This document shows positions 37,722 through 45,496 of a DNA stretch of 64,000 bases, in pieces. The position numbers and the translations under genes are program-made. The stretch is from contig PNKY01000006.1 in NCBI GenBank assembly GCA_013822765.1, positions 1 through 64,000 of the forward strand. The letters run 5' to 3'. Position 1 is the stretch's first letter. The number at the start of each line of letters is the position of its first letter. The notes below the pieces were generated by a model. The model was not told where the DNA came from. It searched no databases and saw only the letters and a list, made by a program, of their open reading frames with translations. This DNA is from Rhodospirillum sp. Its GTDB lineage: Bacteria; Pseudomonadota; Alphaproteobacteria; Dongiales; Dongiaceae.

Positions 37722-38591
37722 TTACCCCGCGATGCCGCCGCCATCGGGCAGCAGCGAAGCCTGGAATTCGCGCGGGGTGCGGCCGGAAAAGCGGCGGAAA
37801 TCGCGATTGAAATGGGCCTGGTCGTAATAGCCGCAGGAGACCGCGAGGTCGGCCCAGCTCTCCTCGTCGGCGGCGCGGATGCGCTCGACCGCATGAGAGA
37901 AGCGCAGGATGTTGGCGACCGCCTTGGGGCTAAGGCCGATCTGGGCGTGGAAGCGCTGGATCAAGGTCTTGCGGCTGCACGAGAGGTCGCGGCTGAGCGC
38001 GCCGATCGAGCGCGCGCCGCGGCTGGCCTGCAGGGTCTTCAGCGCCCAGGCAACGTCGGGCGACATCGGCCGGCCCTGGCGCAGGCGCTCCAGCAGGAAG
38101 CGATCCATCACATCGAAGCGCGCCGGCCAATCCGCGGTGTCCCGCAGCGAATCCGCCAGACGATCCGACGCGACGTCGCCCAACAAGTCACCGAGATCGA
38201 CGACGCGGTTGGCGATATCGGACATCGTGATGTTGAGGAAGCGATAGGCGCCGAGCAGGGTGAAATTGACCTGGAAGCCCATCTGCTCGCCCAGGTATTC
38301 GGTGAAGACATGCACGTCGTGCAGCCCGGCGAGGAAGCTGCGGAAGGCGCCGCGCTGCGCCGGCCGGTCGCCGTTGACGATGTCGATGCTGGGCCCGAAG
38401 GTGACGATCATCGGGATGCCGTCGAACGGCGGCTGCAGCCGCCGCATCGGGTCGGCGGCGCGTTCCCGGTAGCCCTGGTAGTCGGAGACATAGGGCCTGA
38501 GGCGCGGATCCGGCGCGCGCGACACCATCGCCCAACTCAGGGCGTCCGACCGATGAACATTAATCTCGAGGCCAGATTCGTCTGCCGGCAT
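37722..38591 (-). CDS. AraC family transcriptional regulator
   Basis: A 289-residue protein with an N-terminal effector-type domain (DPRLRPYVSDYQGYRER; FDGIPMIVTFGPSIDIVNG) and C-terminal HTH pair (SIGALSRDLSCSRKTLIQRFHAQIG; DLAVSCGYYDQAHFNRDFRRFSGRTPREFQ). The N-terminal layout resembles the group with DUF6597-like domains. The start is uncertain: ATG at 38591 has GGAGGAG directly against it; 38528 is another option. It lies 86 bases upstream of the two VOC genes and may control them. Confidence 0.83.
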   Translation of the reverse strand: MPADESGLEINVHRSDALSWAMVSRAPDPRLRPYVSDYQGYRERAADPMRRLQPPFDGIPMIVTFGPSIDIVNGDRPAQRGAFRSFLAGLHDVHVFTEYLGEQMGFQVNFTLLGAYRFLNITMSDIANRVVDLGDLLGDVASDRLADSLRDTADWPARFDVMDRFLLERLRQGRPMSPDVAWALKTLQASRGARSIGALSRDLSCSRKTLIQRFHAQIGLSPKAVANILRFSHAVERIRAADEESWADLAVSCGYYDQAHFNRDFRRFSGRTPREFQASLLPDGGGIAG

Positions 38592-38770
38592 CCATCTCCT
38601 CCGTGGCCGCGTAGAGACTATGCGCCGGCCCGATCCAGGTCCAGCGCGCACGGCGCCTTGGGACGGGCTGCCGCGCTCGGGGATTTCGCTCACCTCGCGG
38701 CATGCTTCTTCCCGGGCCGGACTTCGACCTTCCACGGTGACGATGCCGTCAAGCAAACGAGGAGGAGACG

Positions 38771-39028
38771 ATGAGCAAGATGCGTGTGATCTCGGGTGCG
38801 TCGCTGGCGACCGCGGCGGCCCTGCTGCTGGTGGCGGGCTGTTCGACCTCCGGCAACACCACCCAGTCGGCGGAAGTTCAGTGCTCCGGCATCAACGCCT
38901 GCAAGGGCACCAGTTCCTGCAAGACCACGAGCAACGCTTGCAAGGGGCAGAATGCGTGCAAGGGCCAGGGCTGGGTTCCGACCGCCTCGGCCGAGGACTG
39001 CACCGGCCAGGGCGGAAAGGTGCTGTAA
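38771..39028 (+). CDS. Small Cys-rich lipoprotein with ACKG-type repeats (bufferin-like)
   Basis: An 85-residue protein after AGGAGGAGACG. The signal ends in a lipobox (LLVAGCSTSG). The mature part is a run of short Cys units: CSGINACKGTSSCKTTSNA, then CKGQNACKGQGWV, ending AEDCTGQGGKVL. Similar Cys-Lys-Gly-rich periplasmic proteins have recently been grouped with bufferin-type (BufA2) metal-binding peptides, which are normally encoded next to BufB/BufC modification proteins. None are in this window. The match is from memory. If real it could bind copper or another soft metal at the membrane. Confidence 0.7.
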   Translation: MSKMRVISGASLATAAALLLVAGCSTSGNTTQSAEVQCSGINACKGTSSCKTTSNACKGQNACKGQGWVPTASAEDCTGQGGKVL

Positions 39029-39525
39029 CGAACGACGCAAGCGGGCGTCGCACGCGGCGCCCGTTCTGCCTTACGCCAATCGTTTTCCATGAACAGGCTG
39101 AGCGGGTCGGGCTGGTAGCTGCCGAACGGGCCGCGCTCGGCGTAGCCGAACTTGCGATAGAGCGCGATCGCCTCCGGCTGCTTGATGCCGGTCTCGAGCT
39201 GCATCAGCGTGACACCGAGCTTTGCGGCTTCGCGCTCCAGCGCTTCCATGAGCGCGCGCGCCACGCCCTTGCCGCGCGCGGCGGGGGCGACGAATACGCG
39301 CTTCATCTCCGCCTGGCCTGCTTCGCCCAGCACGAAGGCGCCGCAGCCGAGCGCCCGCCCCTGCTCCCGCGCGACCAGAAAATGAACATTGAACGCGGCG
39401 AGTGACTCGACGTCGACCAGGTGATTACTCTCCGCCGGATAGAGCGACTGCATCAGCGGATCGGCCTGGCGGATCAGCGCGACGACCTCGTCCTGGCGGG
39501 GCGATTCCCGTGCGACGGTGATCAT
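38878..39525 (-). CDS. GNAT family N-acetyltransferase with an antisense C-terminal tail
   Basis: A 215-residue frame. Residues 1 to about 145 are a complete GNAT domain: VFVAPAARGKGVARALMEALE is the acetyl-CoA site (R/Q-X-X-G-X-G/A), and LQLETGIKQPEAIALYRKFGYAERGPF follows, with the domain ending at SLFMENDW. Normal homologues stop about there. Here the frame runs about 70 residues further and its last 150 bases are antisense to the Cys-rich lipoprotein gene, so the true gene may have lost its stop codon. ATG at 39525 chosen over 39576 because MITVARE is the usual start of the domain. A small hairpin (39042-39063) lies between the two genes. Confidence 0.78.
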   Translation of the reverse strand: MITVARESPRQDEVVALIRQADPLMQSLYPAESNHLVDVESLAAFNVHFLVAREQGRALGCGAFVLGEAGQAEMKRVFVAPAARGKGVARALMEALEREAAKLGVTLMQLETGIKQPEAIALYRKFGYAERGPFGSYQPDPLSLFMENDWRKAERAPRATPACVVRYSTFPPWPVQSSAEAVGTQPWPLHAFCPLQALLVVLQELVPLQALMPEH

Positions 39526-39662
39526 AAAATTCTCCGGCGGCCTCCCGCGAAAGCGTGAAACAGCCGGAAACCGCACTGAAAATCAACGCTTTTTCGTTTC
39601 ACGCTGGCTTCACGGCGCTTGTGGTCCCTTGCCCGCAACGAACCAACGCAAGGGAGCGGTCC

Positions 39663-40343
39663 ATGGAATCCTTAACGAACCGAGACGGGCACCAGCCGGA
39701 CGCGATCCGCGTGGCCCACGACGTCAACCAGGCGATGTTCGACGTACTGACGCCCTCCACCATCGAGCCGGAGGAATACGACCTGGCGCTGGTTCCGCAC
39801 CAGGCTTGGCAGGCGAACGAGAGCGATTGGGAGATGCAGCTGACCGCCATCTTCCGGGCGGTTCGCCTGAAGTATCCGGTGTTGGCGCCGCGGCCTTCGC
39901 CGCACGACGTGACCGCGACGCTGTCGGTTCCGATCTCGTTCACGCATCAGCTGATCGTCGGCCGGATTTTTTCGCCGTCCGTGCGCTTCGTCCCCCATCG
40001 CGGATCACGCGCCGGCATCGCGGAAAGGAGAGAGTCCATGCCCAGCCCTCAGCAGGTAGATTTCGATGTCCACCGGGCGATCGTGCAGACCCTGGTGCCC
40101 CGCCGCGTCGCGGAGGACGCTTATAGCGTCGGCCTGAAACCGTCGAGCTACACCGCCTGTCGCGACAACTGGGCCAGCGACCTCTCCGATATCCAAGGCA
40201 CGTTGCGCCGCAAATACGCCAGGCTGGAAATCGCGGACATGCGGGCCACGGCGGCCGTCACGTACCACCAGCCGCTCGCCAATACCAAGGACCGCATCGT
40301 CGAGGAGATCCTGGGAGCAGGCGTATGGTTTCCGAGAGGATGA
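39663..40343 (+). CDS. Protein with two tandem copies of an unrecognised ~95-residue domain
   Basis: A 226-residue protein starting at an ATG after AAGGGAGCG. Residues about 16-110 and 130-224 align with each other: AHDVNQAMFDVLTPSTIE with DFDVHRAIVQTLVPRRVA, EYDLALVPHQAWQANESDWEMQL with AYSVGLKPSSYTACRDNWASDL, FRAVRLKYPVL with QGTLRRKYARL, and GRIFSPSVRF with EEILGAGVWF. The second copy has its own strong ribosome site (AAGGAGAGAGTCC) and ATG at 40038, so two ancestral genes have been joined in frame or the second unit is also made alone. Upstream of the NHLP-like peptide gene and on the same strand. Function unknown. Confidence 0.75.
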   Translation: MESLTNRDGHQPDAIRVAHDVNQAMFDVLTPSTIEPEEYDLALVPHQAWQANESDWEMQLTAIFRAVRLKYPVLAPRPSPHDVTATLSVPISFTHQLIVGRIFSPSVRFVPHRGSRAGIAERRESMPSPQQVDFDVHRAIVQTLVPRRVAEDAYSVGLKPSSYTACRDNWASDLSDIQGTLRRKYARLEIADMRATAAVTYHQPLANTKDRIVEEILGAGVWFPRG

Positions 40344-40528
40344 ACGGCCGCGAGGCCCAGCCGATCGCCAAGGGCGAAGAAAAAAGTGATCGGCCCGGCG
40401 CATCGCCCGAAGTAGGATTGGAGCGCCGACGCCATCGGCCCAATAGCTGGGGTTTCTTGGAATTCGATATCGATCAGGGAAGCTGGCCGCGGCCCGCGAC
40501 GAGGCGGGCGCAGTCCTCCGCGAAGTAA
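40340..40528 (+). CDS. Small basic ORF coupled to the tandem-domain gene
   Basis: A 62-residue frame, MNGREAQPIAKGEEK to RRAQSSAK, whose ATG overlaps the stop of the previous gene (ATGA) with GAGAGG just upstream. It is rich in Arg and Pro, has one more ordered stretch (NSWGFLEFDIDQGSW), no cysteine and no signal peptide. I cannot link it to a family. It lies 25 bases before the NHLP-like gene, so it would be part of the same transcript. It could be spurious. Confidence 0.45.
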   Translation: MNGREAQPIAKGEEKSDRPGASPEVGLERRRHRPNSWGFLEFDIDQGSWPRPATRRAQSSAK

Positions 40529-40553
40529 CGCGATTCAACCAAGGGAGCGAGCA

Positions 40554-40940
40554 ATGGCAAATCTAGGAATGAAGAAATATGAGCAAGTCGGCGCTTTCAT
40601 GCGCGAGTTGTGCAAGGACCGCAAGCGATGCACTGAGCTGGCCAAGAATTCCGAACTGGCCACCCAGGAATTCAAGAATGTTCTTGGGCGCGACATGCCC
40701 CCAGGTCACAAGATCGTCGTGCATCTGGATGAGGAGAACGTCACGCACGTGATCATTCCGCAGAAAAAGGACATCGAGGCGATCGAAGCCTCGTTTAAAC
40801 AGCCTATCACCGGCCAGAATCGAGTCTACCCGTTCGAATACAAGATGGATCCGCTGTCAAAGATCAACGAAACGTTGGACCCAAACAAGGCGTTCTCGTT
40901 CCTGCTCGGCGAATATACTCTGCGCCGTTGCAAGAACTGA
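40554..40940 (+). CDS. NHLP (nitrile hydratase leader-like) RiPP precursor-like peptide
   Basis: A 128-residue protein after AAGGGAGCGAGCA. Residues about 14-70 follow the nitrile-hydratase-alpha leader pattern: a helical segment (CTELAKNSELATQEFKNVLG), a Met-Pro-Pro-Gly turn, then KIVVHLDEENVTHVIIPQ, which in typical members reads like VHEDTPDTLHLVLP. Known precursors then have a Gly-Gly/Ala cleavage site and a short core rich in Cys, Ser or Thr. Here the tail is 50 residues (KKDIEAIEASFKQ to EYTLRRCKN) with no double Gly, few Ser/Thr and one Cys near the C-terminus. Close to a YcaO gene, so a modified peptide is plausible. Confidence 0.68.
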   Translation: MANLGMKKYEQVGAFMRELCKDRKRCTELAKNSELATQEFKNVLGRDMPPGHKIVVHLDEENVTHVIIPQKKDIEAIEASFKQPITGQNRVYPFEYKMDPLSKINETLDPNKAFSFLLGEYTLRRCKN

Positions 40941-40986
40941 TGTTTGGCGAGGCGTTCCGTCGCCTGGCGGGGCGACGGAACGCACC

Positions 40987-43008
40987 TCAATTGATCTTGG
41001 CAAGGCCATCGGCCAGCAGCTTGCGGTCTTCCGCGCGCTTGATCGGAAAGATGTCGACGAACCAGCGCCGCAGGTCCGCATCGCTCGGGTTCGGCTTGCC
41101 GTGCCACTGCTTGCGCATGCCGCTGTAGAACTGATCGAGCTCAGCGGTGGCGTCCGCCTTGTGGCCAAGATGCGCGTGCGCAACTGCGGCCCAACCCTGG
41201 AGATCGGGGATGAGGTCCGGCACCATCGCGACCGCCGTGATGCAGTTTTCGAAGTTGCGGGCGAGCAGCTCGATCGAGGCGCGGTAGCTCCAATAATGCG
41301 CGGGCCGGAATCGATTGAGCGCCAGGGCGCGATTGCAGAGCGCCTTCGCGCGGGCATGATTGCCGCAGAACGAATTCGCGATCCCGCAACCGAGCAAATT
41401 GTCCGGACTGGAGGGATTGAGATCGTAGGCAAGCTGGAAATGCAACTCGCCCGGCTCGAACCGGCGCGCAAGGAGGTGGCTCCAGCCAAGGTGTATGTGA
41501 TTGCGGCAATCGAGCGGGTCGAGCGCGACGGCGCGCTTGGCCAGCGCGTAGGCTTTCTCGCGGTCGGCGGCATCCTCCGGCCAGCCGGGGCAGATGATCC
41601 AACGCGTGTTCAGAACCGACGCCCAGCTCGCATAGGCGCAGGCAAGCAGCGGATCGAGATCGATCGCCGCCTGGAACAGCTCGAGTGCGCGCCGTTCACT
41701 CTCGGGCTGCCACAGCCAGGTCAGCCGTTCGCCTTCCAGCCAGAGGTCGTAGGCCTGGCGCTGCTGCGGCGAGCGGTCAGCCACCGAGCGCAACCGCGTG
41801 GTCGCGATGCTGATCTGGATGCGCGAGGCGATACGGCTGCAGATGTCGTTGAACACCGACGGCCAATTGTCGGAGTCGGCCGGGTACTGGTCGGAAACCA
41901 GCATCGATCTGGTCGCGCAATCCAGCAGGCGCACGTTGATGGCACGAGCGCCGGCAACCTCCGAGAGCGACGCCACCAGCGCATAGTCCACGGACAAGGA
42001 CGACAGTTCCGCCAGCAGGTCACCTCGGGTGATGTCGAACAGGCCGGGCTCTGCAGCGGGCGCGATGACGCTCCATTCCTTGAAGCGGCTCAGGTCGCCG
42101 ACCAGTTCGCGGCAGAACGCGCTGGTCCATTGCTCCAATTGCCCAGAGGCGGGCTCCGTCGAGGCCCGCAGCACCGTGATGGTCGGAATTCTGGCACGAC
42201 CCGCGCCGGGCTGACCCGCCGCGGCGTCGATGGCGACAACAGAGCCCGCGACGGCGCCTGCCGGTTGCTTCGCGCCGGACGCCACAGCTCCCTTGCGCTT
42301 GGCCAGAGCGTTCACGAACTCAATCAGCTCCTCCGAGGGCTCGACGTCGTATTCGCGGGCGAGGCGCGCGCGGTAGCGCTCGAAGAACGCGGTGGCGCCG
42401 ACGATATTCCCTTCTTCCGCCAGCAGCTCCATGTGGATGCGGATGGCGTCCTCCTGGTACGGATCGAACTGCTCGATGGCGCGCACCAGATCGATCCGGT
42501 CGCGCGCGTCGAGCGCGCTCTTGCGGAGTACGCCCAGCATGTCGTTCACCAGCGCCTCGCCCTGGCGCTCGCGCTCAACCATCAGCCAGTTGTCGAACAC
42601 CGGGTCATCGGCTTCGGCGCCGGCCAGCAGGGCAAGCTGAGGCTGCGTCAGCAGCGGACGGCAAGCGGCGATCTCGCCCGACGACAGACGCGCCTTCAGC
42701 TCATCGAGGTCGGTGCGCACCTTGGCGCGGTCGATCCGGATGGTATCGCGATCAGCATCGAGAAACGGAAAACCGCCCGAGCGTTCCGCACGCCGGAGCT
42801 CGGAAATACAGTGGCGCAGGGAATCGAAGGCCTGCTCGGTCGTGCTTTCGCTCCACAGCAGGCTTGCCAGCTTTTCACGGCGCTCCGCCACGCCGCCCGA
42901 CACCAGCAGGTAGCCCATCAAGGCGCGCGCCTTGCGCGAGCGCAGCGGGACGTCGCGGCCCTTGTCGTCACGCAGGCTGAACCCCCCGAGCATGTGCGCC
43001 GTCAGCAT
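40987..43008 (-). CDS. BTAD/SARP-type transcriptional regulator with TolB-like and TPR regions
   Basis: A 673-residue regulator. Residues 1 to about 95 are a winged helix-turn-helix of OmpR type (GGFSLRDDKGRDVPLRSRKARALMGYLL; SLLWSESTTEQAFDSLRHCISELR). The bacterial transcriptional activation domain follows (about 110-240: DLVRAIEQFDPYQEDAIRIHMELLAEEGN; YDVEPSEELIEFVNAL). After an Ala/Gly-rich linker comes a TolB-like segment (about 275-400) and then TPR repeats (about 445-620). Such proteins in alphaproteobacteria often neighbour natural-product genes. It lies on the opposite strand between the precursor-like gene and the YcaO gene, divergent from the latter with a 90-base gap, so it is the obvious candidate regulator. 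Confidence 0.88.
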   Translation of the reverse strand: MLTAHMLGGFSLRDDKGRDVPLRSRKARALMGYLLVSGGVAERREKLASLLWSESTTEQAFDSLRHCISELRRAERSGGFPFLDADRDTIRIDRAKVRTDLDELKARLSSGEIAACRPLLTQPQLALLAGAEADDPVFDNWLMVERERQGEALVNDMLGVLRKSALDARDRIDLVRAIEQFDPYQEDAIRIHMELLAEEGNIVGATAFFERYRARLAREYDVEPSEELIEFVNALAKRKGAVASGAKQPAGAVAGSVVAIDAAAGQPGAGRARIPTITVLRASTEPASGQLEQWTSAFCRELVGDLSRFKEWSVIAPAAEPGLFDITRGDLLAELSSLSVDYALVASLSEVAGARAINVRLLDCATRSMLVSDQYPADSDNWPSVFNDICSRIASRIQISIATTRLRSVADRSPQQRQAYDLWLEGERLTWLWQPESERRALELFQAAIDLDPLLACAYASWASVLNTRWIICPGWPEDAADREKAYALAKRAVALDPLDCRNHIHLGWSHLLARRFEPGELHFQLAYDLNPSSPDNLLGCGIANSFCGNHARAKALCNRALALNRFRPAHYWSYRASIELLARNFENCITAVAMVPDLIPDLQGWAAVAHAHLGHKADATAELDQFYSGMRKQWHGKPNPSDADLRRWFVDIFPIKRAEDRKLLADGLAKIN

Positions 43009-43097
43009 CCGACCTTGGTTCCCATGCTTCGCGCAGTGTCACGCGACAGATACCAATTTTCCCGCGATTGGGCCAATGTTGCTGTCGTGCGGCAGCA

Positions 43098-44393
43098 ATG
43101 GCCGATGGCATGATGCTTGAAGCAAGGCACGGTGTGGCGATCGAGGTGGCGGAGCCAGCCGTTCTCTCGGATCTGCACCGCCTCGGCTTTGGCGATCCGC
43201 TGGCCGCCGCCGACCGGCGCCTGCTGGCATTGCTTTCGACGTTTGACCTCAAGCTCCAGCTCGGCCGAAGCATGGATGGATCTTCCTGGATCGCCGCGGC
43301 GGTGTGGGAACCGGGCGACGGCACGGACGGCGACGCGTTCAGCGGCGCGGGGTTTGAGCCGGACGATGCAATCCGTTCATGCCTGGGTGAGTTTGCGGAA
43401 TTTCAGTCATGGCTGTTCCGGCCGGACGACGCGACGCGGCGCGGTGCGGATGCGGCGCGCGTCATCGATCCCTGGTCGGTGCTCGGCTTCAGCGACCGGC
43501 AGCGCAGCGACTGCGATGCCTCGGCCGGGTGTGATGATATCCCTAGTGTCGAGACCTTCGCGGGCGAGATCGATTGGAGCGAGGCGATCTGCCTGAATGA
43601 CGGCGTGCCCGCGTGGATTCCCTCACAGCTCTGCTACGGCCAATATGCGCAACGCACGCATGCACCCTCGAATTGGCGCAGCGACAGCAATGGGTGTGCC
43701 GCCGGCGCGACGCTGGAAGCCGCGCGGCTTGCGGCGCTGCTGGAGCTGATCGAGCGCGATGCGACCGGCATCTGGTGGTATGGCCGCTGCCTGCGACCTG
43801 GCCTCGATCCGGCGAGGCTCGGTCAGCCCGCGCTGCACGCCGCGATCGAAGCGCGCGTGCAGGGCGGCCAGACGGTGCATTTGCTCGACCTGACTCACGA
43901 TCTGCGGGTACCGGTGGTGGCGGCGATCCTGTTCCAGGGTGAGCAGTTGCTGGGCCTCGGCTTCGGATGCAAGCTGACCCTGGTGGCGGCAGCTGTCTCG
44001 GCGTATCTCGAGCTGTGCCAGATGGAATTGTCGATCGCGCTCGCCGGGCAACGCGCGAGCGCCGAGGACAAGCAGCTCTTGCGCTGGATGAAGGGCATTA
44101 CACCCAGCTCTCATCCGTTTCTCACGCCTGCCGGCAGCAGTACGACTGTCGCGGGACAGCCGAAATTCGACGACGTGGTGCGGCGCCTGCGATCGCTGGG
44201 GCTTCACACCTACGCGATCGATCTACAGCGCGCCTATATCGGGATTCCCGCGGTTCGGCTGTTCGTGCCGGCCTTGTGCCACTTCAAGGCGCGACTGGGT
44301 CATCGGCGACTGGTAGACGTTCCGAAGAAGCTAGGTTGGAAACCCGAGGATTTCGACGCAGCGGACCTGAACCCGATGCCGCTGCTGATCTAG
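43098..44393 (+). CDS. YcaO-like ATP-dependent cyclodehydratase/thioamidation family protein
   Basis: A protein of about 431 residues. The YcaO core is clear: GAGFEPDDAIRSCLGEFAEF, SNGCAAGATLEAARLAALLELIERDATGIWW (given here as the region 43682-43780), with the ATP/Mg-binding Glu residues of ELIERDA, and a Pro-containing C-terminus LNPMPLLI like the C-terminal motif of TOMM cyclodehydratases. YcaO proteins use ATP to activate backbone amides, making azolines, thioamides or amidines in peptides. No separate E1-like leader-binding or dehydrogenase gene is present. The start is not decided: 43098 or 43110 (ATG); a TTG at 43068 is also open. Confidence 0.85.
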   Translation: MADGMMLEARHGVAIEVAEPAVLSDLHRLGFGDPLAAADRRLLALLSTFDLKLQLGRSMDGSSWIAAAVWEPGDGTDGDAFSGAGFEPDDAIRSCLGEFAEFQSWLFRPDDATRRGADAARVIDPWSVLGFSDRQRSDCDASAGCDDIPSVETFAGEIDWSEAICLNDGVPAWIPSQLCYGQYAQRTHAPSNWRSDSNGCAAGATLEAARLAALLELIERDATGIWWYGRCLRPGLDPARLGQPALHAAIEARVQGGQTVHLLDLTHDLRVPVVAAILFQGEQLLGLGFGCKLTLVAAAVSAYLELCQMELSIALAGQRASAEDKQLLRWMKGITPSSHPFLTPAGSSTTVAGQPKFDDVVRRLRSLGLHTYAIDLQRAYIGIPAVRLFVPALCHFKARLGHRRLVDVPKKLGWKPEDFDAADLNPMPLLI

Positions 44394-44427
44394 CGCGACC
44401 TCGCGACGTGGCGGCGCAACGCCTTCT

Positions 44428-44559
44428 TCAGCCAGCTAAGAAAACACAAAGGCCAACGGCGAGCGCGATAATAGCCAGCAAGAGAACCCCGCCGGCCACC
44501 GGATGATGCGAGCGTTCATGTTCACGAAGCGTGTCCTGGTACGACGAGTCATCAAACAT
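44428..44559 (-). CDS. 43-residue single-span membrane peptide
   Basis: A short gene on the minus strand with an excellent ribosome site (GGAGGTGGGTC before ATG at 44559). It reads MFDDSSYQDTLREHERSHH, then a hydrophobic segment GGVLLLAIIALAVGLCVFLAG to the stop. An acidic/His-rich N-terminus followed by one membrane helix at the very C-terminus is the layout of small tail-anchored or toxin-like membrane peptides. It is convergent with the YcaO gene, 34 bases away. Unknown family; an overlapping plus-strand frame (44503-44811) has no ribosome site and is rejected. Confidence 0.65.
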   Translation of the reverse strand: MFDDSSYQDTLREHERSHHPVAGGVLLLAIIALAVGLCVFLAG

Positions 44560-44783
44560 GACCCACCTCCGCCCAGCAAACCTCTACCCACGGTTGGTCT
44601 AAACCGTCAACGCCGATTGTTCCATGATCTAGGGCTCCGGCGCCATCATTCAAGATCGGGCTTGGTGTCTAGGCCCGATTCTGTGCTCGGAGTGCGACCC
44701 ACTCGATTTGCAATCAGCAGCTCCGTTGATTTGATTGAGACCCCCTCTTGCAATCCGGACCACTCGCCTCTCATCTCAGATGA

Positions 44784-45008
44784 ATGCGTGAAATCCAAGA
44801 TAATGGTTTGACGGCACGGATGCTCGGCTGGCTTCGCCGGACCGTGATTAACTTGTCTGAAAGGTCGGTCGACGAAGCGATAGACAACGATCAAGATTCG
44901 GCGGTTGACTTCGAGATCCTTCATGATCCCAGCCACCCTAGGTATGCCGAGATGCGCCGCCGCTACCATGAGCTGGAGGCACGCGATGATCCCAGTGACA
45001 GAGACTAG
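44784..45008 (+). CDS. Small hypothetical protein
   Basis: A 74-residue charged frame (MREIQDNGLTARMLGWLRRTV, then DEAIDNDQDSAVDFEILHDPSHPRYAEMRRRYHELEARDD). The acidic, proline-broken middle and helical end look protein-like, but no ribosome site is clear and the codon bias is weaker than that of neighbours. No family recognised. Confidence 0.4.
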   Translation: MREIQDNGLTARMLGWLRRTVINLSERSVDEAIDNDQDSAVDFEILHDPSHPRYAEMRRRYHELEARDDPSDRD

Positions 45009-45496
45009 CCGTCGCTGATCTAGGGCGTGACCTCGCGTAACGCCCTTTCAGCCCCGCCCTTGAAGTTCAAAGAGCCTTCATGCGCCACGGCAACATTGCT
45101 GGCGGCCACTCACTGCTACGGTGCCGCACGCCGGCTCATGCATCGCAAGAGGCGAGCGCCCCACCTCCACCTCGGCAAGAACCGATGTTCGGCAAGACAC
45201 CGCTCAATCTGTGAGCCACTCAGAACGGGTCGCCCCACGCACCTGGGAGCCAGCTGCGTGGCCTGCCTCGCTGTCCGAACGGGGGCAACCGTTCATCGCC
45301 CATCGATCGAATGATGTAAGAGTCATTTGCCGTTTCGCCCCTGCCGCCGTTGATCGGAGACTCTGGCAAGACGCTGGCATAGCCATCGATCTCAATTCGC
45401 TTCGCAGTTATGTCACGCATGGCCGGACTCCAATCCGATGCTCCATATGCCGACAGGAAGCTCCTTCGCTTCATCATTGCTGAGGTCCGCTTATGA
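45009..45496. other. Low-confidence coding region
   Basis: About 490 bases in which open frames overlap on both strands (for example 45121-45483 plus and 45220-45477 minus) without good ribosome sites or recognisable domains. GC content and codon pattern are lower than in the flanking genes. It may hold a decayed gene. Confidence 0.4.

Noticed and set aside
41101..43113. 670-codon plus-strand frame opposite the BTAD regulator
   Set aside because: Shadow without domains; the minus-strand frame has clear HTH, BTAD and TPR regions.
44503..44811. 102-codon plus-strand frame after the YcaO gene
   Set aside because: No ribosome site or family features, and it is antisense to the 43-residue membrane peptide gene, which has a strong ribosome site.
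45220..45477. 85-codon minus-strand frame starting MMKRRSF
   Set aside because: No convincing ribosome site and no recognisable domain; kept only as part of a low-confidence region.
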